NCBI GenBank assembly: GCA_964007475.1
Contig: OZ023273.1
Coordinates: 114,065,812-114,129,811, forward strand
Length of the DNA stretch: 64,000 nucleotides
Direction of reading: 5' to 3'
Source of the DNA: Hybos culiciformis
Lineage: Eukaryota > Arthropoda > Insecta > Diptera > Hybotidae
Shown here: one piece after another, positions 46,891-55,515 of the stretch
Position numbering within the stretch: the stretch's first letter is position 1
How the letters are laid out: every line of letters starts with the position of its first letter
Program-made: the position numbers and the translations under genes
The notes under the pieces: generated by a model
What the model saw: the letters and a program-made list of their open reading frames with translations, nothing else
Told to the model about the DNA's origin: nothing
Databases searched by the model: none

Positions 46891-47300
46891 ATTTTGCGCC
46901 GGCACGACCTAACCGTAGCTGCCTACCCAAAAATTTATCGGCAGGTAATCTTAATTTCACCGGAGCTACCTATTTTGAAAAAAAAAAAAAAATTTTCGTA
47001 TATTTTGCGTCGGCACGATCTAACCGTACCTCCCTGCCCAAAAATTTTTCGGCTGGTAATCATAATTTCACCGGAGCAACCTATTTAAAAAAAAAAATTT
47101 TTCGTATATTTTGCTCCGGCACGACCCAACCCAACCCAAATTTTTTTTTTCAGGTAATATTAATTTCACCGGAGCTACCTATTTAAAAAAAAAAAAAAAT
47201 TTCGTATATTTTGCTCCGGCACGACCTAACCGTAGCTACCCACCCAAAAATTTTTTTTCAGGTAATATTAATTTCACCTATTTTGAAAAAAAAAGTTTAG
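46891..47300 (+). repeat. minisatellite, four copies of 100-111 bp
   Basis: ATTTTGCGCCGGCACGACC starts near 46891, 47002, 47108 and 47208. Each copy also has TAATTTCACCGGAGC and a poly-A run. Related single copies, in reverse complement, lie near 10250-10350 and 11215-11320, and part of the monomer is in the array units (3705-3745). Where the fourth copy ends, gene B sequence begins. Confidence 0.85.
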
Positions 47301-47306
47301 TTTTAA

Positions 47307-47558
47307 ATAATTTGTAATATATACGAAGATTTTGAACAACAACAAATTTATTTTGATAAGGAAATAAAAAGAATTATCAAAGCGAGGTCTGAAGCTATTC
47401 AAACAAATTCATCTGATGATTTTATTCAAATGGTTATTTATAGACAGAATTTAATCAAACATTTTTTGACAAAGAAGACTAAATCAAAAAATAAAAAAGC
47501 AAAAGAAGCTAAAGCTATTAAAGAAAAAGTTAGCGAAGCTAAAAATAAATTCATGTAA
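47307..47558 (+). pseudogene. gene B relic: 3' part of a small basic protein gene
   Basis: Open frame of 83 codons to TAA (47556-47558) with no start: a stop at 47304 and the minisatellite cut off the 5' part. Residues read FDKEIKRIIKARSEA then SSDDFIQMVIYRQNLIKHFL. These align with gene D (FNQELERLIIARCES, SADDYGQIAIYRQKLIDFL) and gene C (SVDDYNQIKGYKKKLL). The C-terminal 30 residues are Lys/Ala-rich and probably helical. The coding end and 3' flank recur at 1-681. Homology to C and D is clear by eye; function unknown. Confidence 0.75.
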
Positions 47559-48200
47559 ATAAGTTAAAATCTCATTTAGTTTAATAAATTTTGTAAATAC
47601 TAAACCAACAAACGCCAATAAAAATGTTACATTACTGGAAATGCTAAATAAATTATTATTTTGAGGAAAATTGAAGTCAGTATTAAGTTGTTATTATAAA
47701 TTGTAAATTGTATAAAATTCTAGTTCTAGAAAAATCTTAGAGATCAACATTACAAATACATTTTTTTTTTAATGAAAATATGTATAATCAAATTCATTAT
47801 TCTAACTTTATAATTTTATCTGCTTCTTTTACCTACAAAAATATTATATAAAAAAATTAATGTTATAAAATATTAAACAAATAATAATAAATAATAAGAT
47901 TAAGGAAATCGTTTTGAAACAAGATTACATTTTAATTCAAAAACATTAAAATATTTTTGGTCAATATTTACACTGAAAGAAATTATATCTTAATTTTTAT
48001 CATTATAGGATATTTGTGTATAGATTACATCTTTATTTAGAAACATTAAAATATTTTTTAATATTTACACTGAGACTGAAAGATACTATGTTTACCTAAA
48101 TTTTAATCACTAGAACTTCGAATTATACTTGAAGGTATTTCTCATTAAATAGATAGAAGATCTATTATGTTTCTCAGATAAAAACCTGATTACTATTTAA
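47559..48200. repeat. 3' flank of gene B, second copy
   Basis: Matches 12-681 without the 861 bp hAT element. AATAAA near 47618-47625. Confidence 0.75.
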
Positions 48201-48445
48201 ATATCTAATTTTATATACACTTAATATGGGGTTATTTGCAGATGACACTGCCCTTCTCTAACATTGCCAATTACCTTGCCTGTCACAAAAATTGTACTAA
48301 TTGTTCTAAAATAGAAGCAATTTTTTTCGGAAACTTATCTTCCAACACAAGATATATTGCACCGAGATGACTTGATTCAGTTAAAAGACTCCATTAAATA
48401 CTTGGGTCTTCATTTAGTTTAAAAAAAAACTCACATTGACAAGAG
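48201..48445 (+). pseudogene. Jockey-type RT relic, uninterrupted outer copy
   Basis: Reads GLFADDTALL, then further on KIEAIFFGN, then DDLIQLKDSIKYLGLHLV and HIDK, with frame breaks. These are consecutive conserved blocks of Jockey-clade reverse transcriptase. This copy has better-preserved residues (KYLGLHL without a stop) than the array units and no hAT-like insertion. Confidence 0.75.
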
Positions 48446-48619
48446 AGAATATTTTTTCTTCTCATTTTTTCTCATTTTTTTTTTTGTATTTGCTGTATTG
48501 AAATATTGTGAGAGATGTTTGTTTAGGTATTACGTAAAAAATTGTGAAAACTTATATGTATAATATGAATTGTATGTGTATAAAGTTAAAAACTAAATTA
48601 CAAAAATTCTTAAAAATAA

Positions 48620-49057
48620 TCATTTATAAAAAATAAGTCGTCTTGGTGTTAATTGTGGCTCCTGTTTCTTTAACTTCTTTTTATTAATTTTTTTTGTTAA
48701 TCTCTTAGCATATCGATCTATATTCTGGGCATCTAAATATTCACACAACTCTATTTGCTCATAGTGTTTGAGCGCAGGATTTTTTCCAGATCTAGCGGTT
48801 GCTTTTCGTTTCATATTGTCCTTGACAAGCTTCTTGGTTAAACGTAATTTTGCTGCATAATATTCTTTGCTTCGTTTTTGATTCAAATGATTTTTGTAAA
48901 CAAACAAACGAAATTTTAAAGCTGGACTTTTGGGTGGATCTGATTGATTCAGACGTTTCTGATATTTGGTATTTGGTGTTCTCAATTCATTAATTCTGCA
49001 ATTATTTACTGAATTTCTATTTGACTCTTTATTATTTTTGCAATAAAAATTTCCCAT
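48620..49057 (-). CDS. gene A copy 12 (divergent, 145 codons)
   Basis: The most diverged copy, with about fifteen amino-acid differences from the array consensus (Cys6, Arg13, Val17, Asn23, Pro41, Glu105, Asp109 among them), yet fully open. It carries LKK and ends RRLIFYK at the point where array copies continue into the 26-bp repeat. A TATA box lies 89 nt upstream. It probably represents the founder-like form of gene A outside the homogenised array. It is divergent to gene C. Confidence 0.65.
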   Translation of the reverse strand: MGNFYCKNNKESNRNSVNNCRINELRTPNTKYQKRLNQSDPPKSPALKFRLFVYKNHLNQKRSKEYYAAKLRLTKKLVKDNMKRKATARSGKNPALKHYEQIELCEYLDAQNIDRYAKRLTKKINKKKLKKQEPQLTPRRLIFYK

Positions 49058-49138
49058 ATTTTAATTTATTTTTACTTTTTGATGTTATTATGTTATGAAT
49101 TTTTCAATACAAATGACAAGTAACATAATTTTGAATCT

Positions 49139-49146
49139 TATTTATA
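49139..49146 (-). promoter_or_regulatory. TATA box of gene A12
   Basis: TATAAATA on the minus strand, first T 89 nt before the ATG. Confidence 0.55.
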
Positions 49147-49487
49147 TTCACTGAATCTGAGTCAGGTAGATTTGAAATAAGGCTAAAATGAGGATCCACT
49201 TATAATATATAAGGTTTGTACATTCAATTACCATAATAAATATTTGTAGGTAAAAAAGTTTTAGTTATATTACCTGTGACAAATTTGTTTATCTACTTAC
49301 TAATCTATCTATGATTACGAATAATAAGTTTATGTAATCTTTCTTACCAATAAATCCAAATAAAAGAAATATCAAAACTATTATTATATTTTATTCTAAA
49401 ATTATAAAAAAAAAAACAAATTGAAACTTTAATAGTTTGTTGTACAAAAATCTTAATATTCTCTAAGTATTACTAACAGGAGAATCA

Positions 49488-50531
49488 CATTGGGTATTAT
49501 AGAATTAATGTTGGACCAAATCCCCAAAATTTTTTACTCCCAATAAAGTTTTTTTCTTGATAAAATCTACTATTAAAAATATTTGTAAATTGCTCAAATT
49601 CAGAAGCGAATATTTTGATCAACTAAAATTTGTTAGACGAATAATTGTGATAGCATTTAGCCTTGCTGATGTTGGATGAAATATCGTCCAATGAATTATG
49701 TTCATGTATTACATTTCAAAAATAAAAATTTACTTTAAAGTTACAAAAATTTTACTCTAGTATAAAAAGAGAATTAACAATTCCTAATTTCTATTATATC
49801 CCCTTAAAATGATGAAAAAGCTAGGATATTTAATAAATTAAGTTGAAAAGTTCTATCTAATTAATCCAAATAATTCACCAAAAATGTAGTTTTCGTAATT
49901 AAGGCTTACGCAGCTGTTAAAAATAAAAAAAATAAAGAAAAGGTATTATTTTATAAAATAAAGGATATTATTTTATTAATTACCTTAACACAGGTATATG
50001 TAAAAGCAACATTGGGTATTGTAGAATTAATGTTGGACCAAATCCCCAAAATTTTTTACTCCCAATAAAGTTTTTTTCTTGATAAAATCTACTATTAAAA
50101 ATATTTGTAAATTGCTCAAATTCAGAAGCGAATATTTTGATCAAATAAAATTTGTTAGACGAATAATTGTGATAGCATTTAGCCTTGCTGATGTTGGATG
50201 AAATATCGTCCAATGAATTATGATCATGTATTACATTTCAAAAATAAAAATTTACTTTAAAGTTACAAAAATTTTACTCTAGTATAAAAAGAGAATTAAC
50301 AATTCCTAATTTCTATTATATCCCCTTAAAATGATGAAAAAGCTAGGATATTTAATAAATTAAGTTGAAAAGTTCTATATAATTAATCCAAATAATTCAC
50401 CAAAAATGTAGTTTTCGTAATTAAGGCTTACGCAGCTGTTAAAAATAAAAAAATAAAGAAAAGGTATTATTTTATAAAATAAAGGATATTATTTTATTAA
50501 TTACCTTAACACAGGTATATGTAAAAGCAAC
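49488..50531 (+). repeat. 522-bp tandem duplication between gene A12 and gene C
   Basis: Two copies, 49488-50009 and 50010-50531, differing at only about five positions. Each begins with the gene A upstream block (CATTGGGTATT) and ends ACACAGGTATATGTAAAAGC. The second copy ends ten bases before the gene C TATA box. Minus-strand frames here (e.g. 49980-50213) are not convincing genes. Confidence 0.9.
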
Positions 50532-50540
50532 CCATTTAGG

Positions 50541-50548
50541 TATAAATA
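50541..50548 (+). promoter_or_regulatory. TATA box of gene C
   Basis: TATAAATAGG, first T 83 nt before the ATG. GAGTTAGTG about 25 nt downstream resembles an arthropod initiator (TTAGT/TCAGT). Confidence 0.7.
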
Positions 50549-50623
50549 GGTCCAATATTTCGAGTTAGTGTTCATTATTATTTAAAATTTTTGATAAACT
50601 CGTTCCTTTTTTTCTCTATAATA

Positions 50624-50998
50624 ATGGAAAATTCATATAAATTTATTAATAAGCCCCGTGATAAATTGTATTCTAATATTTTATTATTAAAAACTGTAAT
50701 AAAAGAACCAAATTCTGATGATTATTTGGAAGCTAAGATTGCCGTAACAGAATCACTTATATCGGCTCACAGATTGCAAGAAACTTGTAGAATCATTCAG
50801 AAATTAGTTAAGGAAAAGAAGACACAGAAGCTTAATTTGGCTGAGATCAAAAAGTATCGTAAAGATATTTCAAAACAGTATCAAAATAAAGGAAACCACT
50901 CTGTTGATGACTACAATCAAATAAAAGGTTATAAGAAGAAATTATTGCAAACGTGGAAAAAAAAGGAAGATGAATCAAATCATGAACATCATAATTAA
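50624..50998 (+). CDS. gene C: small basic protein of the A-D family
   Basis: 124 codons from the first ATG (MENSYKFIN); the frame can be opened upstream only from TTG, and the TATA spacing favours this ATG. No signal peptide or membrane segment; Lys-rich, probably helical. Two internal motifs resemble each other: residues 31-46 (SDDYLEAKIAVTESLI) and 93-108 (SVDDYNQIKGYKKKLL), suggesting an old internal duplication. The first aligns with gene A 63-78 and gene D 24-39, the second with gene D 86-101 and gene B. The C-terminus is His/Glu/Asn-rich (ESNHEHHN). TATA box upstream and AATAAA 56 nt past the stop make a complete intronless transcription unit. Function unknown. Confidence 0.75.
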   Translation: MENSYKFINKPRDKLYSNILLLKTVIKEPNSDDYLEAKIAVTESLISAHRLQETCRIIQKLVKEKKTQKLNLAEIKKYRKDISKQYQNKGNHSVDDYNQIKGYKKKLLQTWKKKEDESNHEHHN

Positions 50999-51053
50999 GA
51001 AAATTATATATTTAGATCTAAATTTATAAGCATTATGTACATAACATTTTATC

Positions 51054-51059
51054 AATAAA
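51054..51059 (+). terminator. polyadenylation signal AATAAA of gene C
   Basis: ATCAATAAAATAAAATATTT, 56 nt after the stop codon. Confidence 0.65.
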
Positions 51060-51190
51060 ATAAAATATTTTAATATTAAATTGTATAAAAAATCTATGTT
51101 TAATTTGCAAAATGAAAAATTCAATCGCTATTAGTGGGATGAAGTATGTAGCTTTTTTTTCGGAAAATTTTTGTTGTTAATAAGTGTGCT

Positions 51191-52490
51191 GAGGGATCGT
51201 GTCGAAATTCTGTATTGCAAAATTATTTGTTGCAAAATTCTGTATAACAAAAAAAATTCTGGATGGCAAAATTCTGTATTGAAAAAAAATTTATGAATAA
51301 ATTCTGTATGTACAAAATTCTGTTTGACAAAATTCTGCTATAGTGAAATTCTGCTACGTTAAAATTCTGTATGGACAAAATTCAGTTATAGTAAAATTCT
51401 GTATGGCGAAGTAGGAGTAAAATCTAAAAAAGGAGATAATTATTGTTGTTGGATAAATGTATAATCATGTAAATGTATAATCATATAAATGTATAATCAC
51501 GTAGCTTGTAAACAATAAAAATCAAATTATTATATTGCTAATTAAATTCATCTACTATTAAAAAACAAAACTTTTTTTATATATAACAAATTTTGTTTTT
51601 TTTTTATAAAGACAAATGCGTTGCAATTAATTTAAGAAACTCGCAATTTTCTAATTTTGTTCTTTTCTTCATAATTCTTTTAATTATTTTTGATTGTTTC
51701 GCGACTTTTTTTTTTATTGAATCTTTCTCCTAGTTTAGCCTTTTCCATTTGGCATTTTGAAATAATTAATTCATTTTTTAGATTACTCATCAATTTGTAC
51801 AACCCTGAATGACGTTTACCCGCTAAATATTTTAATCGTCTATGGTCATGCCAAGTCCATTGTTTTGAGTGCTTGGAAAGCTTGGAAAGCTCTCAGTATT
51901 GAATTCAAATTTAGTTTTCAACAGTTTATACAAAAAAATATATGTAAAGAATTTCTGTATTGGAAAAATAAAATAAAAAATTATGCGCGCGCGCATAATT
52001 TTTTATTTTATTTTTCCAATGCAGAATTTTGCAATACAGAATTTTGCAATACAGAATTTTGCAATACAGAATTTTGTAATCAGAATTTTGCGGTACATAA
52101 TTTTACAATACAGCATACATAATTTTACAATACAGCTGAGAAATGAAGCAACGTATAACATTTATACGTCATTATTTGACAATAGCACCATTCGATTCCT
52201 CGTACTCGATTTTATAAGTACAACTACTTTGCAATATTCTTAATGTTGATTAAAATGTGTTTTTTAGATGAAAATTGTACGCTACTTGATATTTTTTCAT
52301 ACGTTTTTTTAATTTTTAAATCTTTAAATTTAAATTACTCGAAACTATACTTTTCATTATACGTTGTTTCATTTCTGAGCAGGCGATTTTATCTAACAGA
52401 ATTTTGTCTATACAGAATTATGCATACAGAATTTTGCTAAACAGAATTTTGGTATACAGAATTATGCAATACAGAATTAAGACCCCAACC
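51191..52490. mobile_element. 1.3 kb foldback-like element with TTCTGTAT repeats
   Basis: Left end GGGATCGTGTCGAAATTCTG and right end (complement) GGGGTCTTAATTCTG are inverted copies. Inside the left end TTCTGTAT-N2-CAAAA recurs about ten times (51200-51420); inside the right end the complement TTTTGCAATACAGAA recurs (52021-52135, 52395-52480). A target duplication cannot be assigned. No transposase seen. It lies between the convergent genes C and D. A 17-bp repeat (AAATGTATAATCATGT) occurs three times at 51455-51500. Confidence 0.6.
51959..52020. repeat. perfect 62-bp palindrome with (CG)5 core
   Basis: 31-bp arms with no spacer, from ATTGGAAAAATAAAAT to its complement, centred on GCGCGCGCGC. 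A single mismatch outside is followed by another 5 paired bases (TTCTG/CAGAA). Confidence 0.95.
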
Positions 52491-52534
52491 CAAAAAAATT
52501 TTGTTTTGTTCGTAGATTTGAAAACAACTGAATT

Positions 52535-53020
52535 TTAATTTTTACTTAAATTTTTATTATTTCTCGCATTATATTCAGTTTTTACAAAAATATTTAATTT
52601 GTTTTTTAAATTTTTAATTTTTGATCTTTTCGTTTCAATAAATTTAAGTTGAGATCCTAATTTTGACTGCATTGCTATTCCCATCATTGTTTTAGCCTTA
52701 TTTTTCTGCAAAAAGTCAATTAATTTCTGTCTGTAAATTGCAATTTGACCATAATCATCAGCTGATTTGTTACGAATAGATTCACATCTGGCAATGATGA
52801 GACGTTCCAATTCCTGGTTAAATCTTTTCTCAAAACGTTTACTCTTAGTAGTCAATGGAATTTTTTTCCAAATTTCTTCACGCTGCTGAACATCGTGTCT
52901 TCTCAATAATTTTTGCGTTAACTCAAGTTTCCTCTTATAATAATTTATATCTTTCTTATGATGATTTAAATGAGTCTTACATTGAATAATATCAGATCGA
53001 ATTTGATTTGATGGAAACAT
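52535..53020 (-). CDS. gene D: small basic protein of the A-D family
   Basis: 161 codons from ATG at 53020 (MFPSNQIRS); the longer frame begins only at TTG. Lys/Arg-rich, without signal peptide or membrane segment, and mostly helix-compatible. Motif 1: residues 24-39 (DINYYKRKLELTQKLL), matching gene A SKEYYAAKLRLTKKLV. Motif 2: residues 86-104 (SADDYGQIAIYRQKLIDFL), matching genes B and C. Between them lies FNQELERLIIARCES (67-81), shared with gene B. TATA box 88 nt upstream; no clear AATAAA close downstream. Convergent with gene C. Function unknown; homology to B is the clearest in the family. Confidence 0.75.
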   Translation of the reverse strand: MFPSNQIRSDIIQCKTHLNHHKKDINYYKRKLELTQKLLRRHDVQQREEIWKKIPLTTKSKRFEKRFNQELERLIIARCESIRNKSADDYGQIAIYRQKLIDFLQKNKAKTMMGIAMQSKLGSQLKFIETKRSKIKNLKNKLNIFVKTEYNARNNKNLSKN

Positions 53021-53100
53021 TTTTTTTTCAGAGCTTAAAGTAATATCAATAATTAAAATCAAAAAGCAAATGATTTATAATTTGCATTATACCAGATTTA

Positions 53101-53108
53101 TATTTATA
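53101..53108 (-). promoter_or_regulatory. TATA box of gene D
   Basis: TATAAATATAAATC on the minus strand, first T 88 nt before the ATG. Confidence 0.65.
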
Positions 53109-55240
53109 CTAAAAAAAAAGGACATCATATGAGAGGTACTCGAAAAATATATGTACCTGATTATGTTTGAGTATATAATTTTGTTGAAATACCTAATTAA
53201 TTTTTATTAATTTATTATTTATTTAATTATTTTTAATACTTAATGTTAATTAATAATTAATAAAAGTTTAGGTAGGATAATAAATTTTAGTTTAGGTATA
53301 GGATAAAGTCATATATAAGTAGCTAACAAATTATTACAAAATATGACCAAAATAATCATTATGAAAAATTTAAAACATTGTAAATTTTTTTTTTTTGGAA
53401 ATATCAGAATACCGTACAATAGATTATTAACATTAAAATATTCTGGTTTCTTAATTTTGCTTCAAACTTCAAATTTTAATTCAAACTTTTGTATACATTC
53501 TTTATAGTTCATTTAGTTTCAAGTCAAATTTTCAGCTAAATTTTCAAATCAACGTCTCAGAATAGAAGTCTTTATGTTTTATTGAATTTTTGAATATTTT
53601 GAGTTTCGAGCTTAAAAACTTTTAATGTGATAATAAAGTTAATTAAAAATTATGAAATGTTTTCAGACAATAATCATGAAAATAAAATAAAATTCCAGAA
53701 ATTGATTCTATTTTTTTTTTCATATAATATTTCTCATTAAATATTAATAAAACTATTACTTGAATTTTATTAGCAGAATAGTATAGTATTTAGAACAATT
53801 TTACAAAGATTTATATTTAATATTATATAATTAATAATTAATTTTTTAAGTATAATATTCTGTCATCCTAAGTAATTAAATTTTCTAGGTAATTTTAACA
53901 AATCAGTTCTTTGGAATAAATTAATTTCATATCTGTTATAATTTTCCGAAAAACATGTGTATACATATTTCATTAAGTTTTAATTACATTATTTTCTGTT
54001 ATCTATCGCTTAATCCTCAAATAAAATAATTATTGTTTTATTTATACCTATTTGTTTAATTAGTGCTATAAAAGTAATATTTGTAATAATATAGAATTTT
54101 TGTATACCTACCTGGATTATGATATTAAATATATCACTGAAAATAATTTATCAAAAAATACCTAACTGAAATCAGAGCAGGTAGCTTCTTGGTTAAACAT
54201 ATTATAATAATCACTTTTCGTTCTCTTTAAATTTAATAAATGATCTGTTAGAATTAGAATTAAGAAAAAAAAATTAGGATAAACCAAGATTATTTTAATT
54301 ATAGATAGTCTACCAATGTGATTATATAGGCATCCTTATGATTATATGAGTCGCAATTTTTTTTAAACATTTTTCTTATGTAATTTTCTACCCATTATAC
54401 CTATAAGTCACGATTTTACAAAAAACTAGCATCAGTATTCTTTTTTTGAGACTTTTGAATTATGGAACGATGCGATTTGACAGCTACTGCAAAAAAACGT
54501 TCCGAAACTCTATTTTATTTTTAATAAATCCGTAAAGGGAAATTTAAAATTTCCTATAACAAATCGTTTTCTAGGACAACTTTTAAGTGGTCTTAAACTC
54601 AGAATCTATTACATAGCTACTAATTATTATCAATTATGTTTCTTTTTTGCGAATTAATTATTGTTAATATTATTTGAAATTAACTTTTATAGTAATTAGA
54701 ATTCTTAAATTTGTTTAAAATAAAATTATTTTACAAGAAAGTTTTATTTATTTATTTCTAACCGTAACTTCTTTATAATTTTCGGTAGGTTTTTTTTATA
54801 TTGAGATAATACTATAGTCGGCTACAGTTTTCAACAGTCGGCTAAACAAATTAACTTGATTTTTGTATTTATTATATTTATTTCATTATTTTCAAACATT
54901 TTTTTTTTATTTTCATTTTGAAATAATATTGATTTCTGGAACTTTGTTAAAAATTTAAAAAATGAAATATGAGATTTAAAAAATAAAAGACATGCTCTTA
55001 TAAAATTAATGAAGTATATGATCTTAGCAGATTTAACCAAATTAAATGTCAACTCGGTTTTTTTTCCAGGACAGGAATTTTTTAGCTTGCAGAAAAGGGA
55101 GATTCTACGTACAATACTTATGGAACGCACTCTATGTATATATAAATTAGAGTGCACTTTGTTTTATGCAATCAATATTAAGCAATACTAAATTTTTTAA
55201 ATATTTACCCATAGAAATTTAATTAACGGCCGATTTTTAT
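53109..55240. other. AT-rich intergenic stretch
   Basis: No convincing gene. A short GGGAAATTTAAAATTTCC word near 54538 resembles one in the TA-flanked elements (about 34950, 41418). Frames at 54831-55157 (-) and 55009-55191 (+) look random. Confidence 0.6.
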
Positions 55241-55244
55241 TAAT

Positions 55245-55277
55245 ATAATAATAATAATAATAATAATAATGTTTATT
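55245..55277 (-). repeat. 3' end of the LINE: AATAAA plus ATT-repeat tail
   Basis: On the minus strand AATAAA (55272-55277) runs directly into about eight ATT triplets. Short-unit tails instead of poly-A are common in several LINE clades. The 3' UTR is about 240 nt. Confidence 0.65.
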
Positions 55278-55515
55278 CAGTTCATAATAAAAATTTTGAC
55301 AAATTATAAAAGTAATAAATCTTAAACATACTTAAGAGCTTGGTAAAAATAAATAAACCGTCAGCTCCGTTGGCAATCCATACTTAAAATAAATCATTAT
55401 CAATAGTTATCAAAAAAGAATTTACATATTTGTTAATAGTTACCAAAAAAGAATTTACATATTTAACCAAATAAAGATAAAAATAATAGTAAAAGAAGCA
55501 ACCTAACAGTTTTAT

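Noticed and set aside
54831..55191. Overlapping 108- and 60-codon frames next to the LINE 3' end.
   Set aside because: They overlap on opposite strands, have no promoter or homologue in the window, and their composition looks random.
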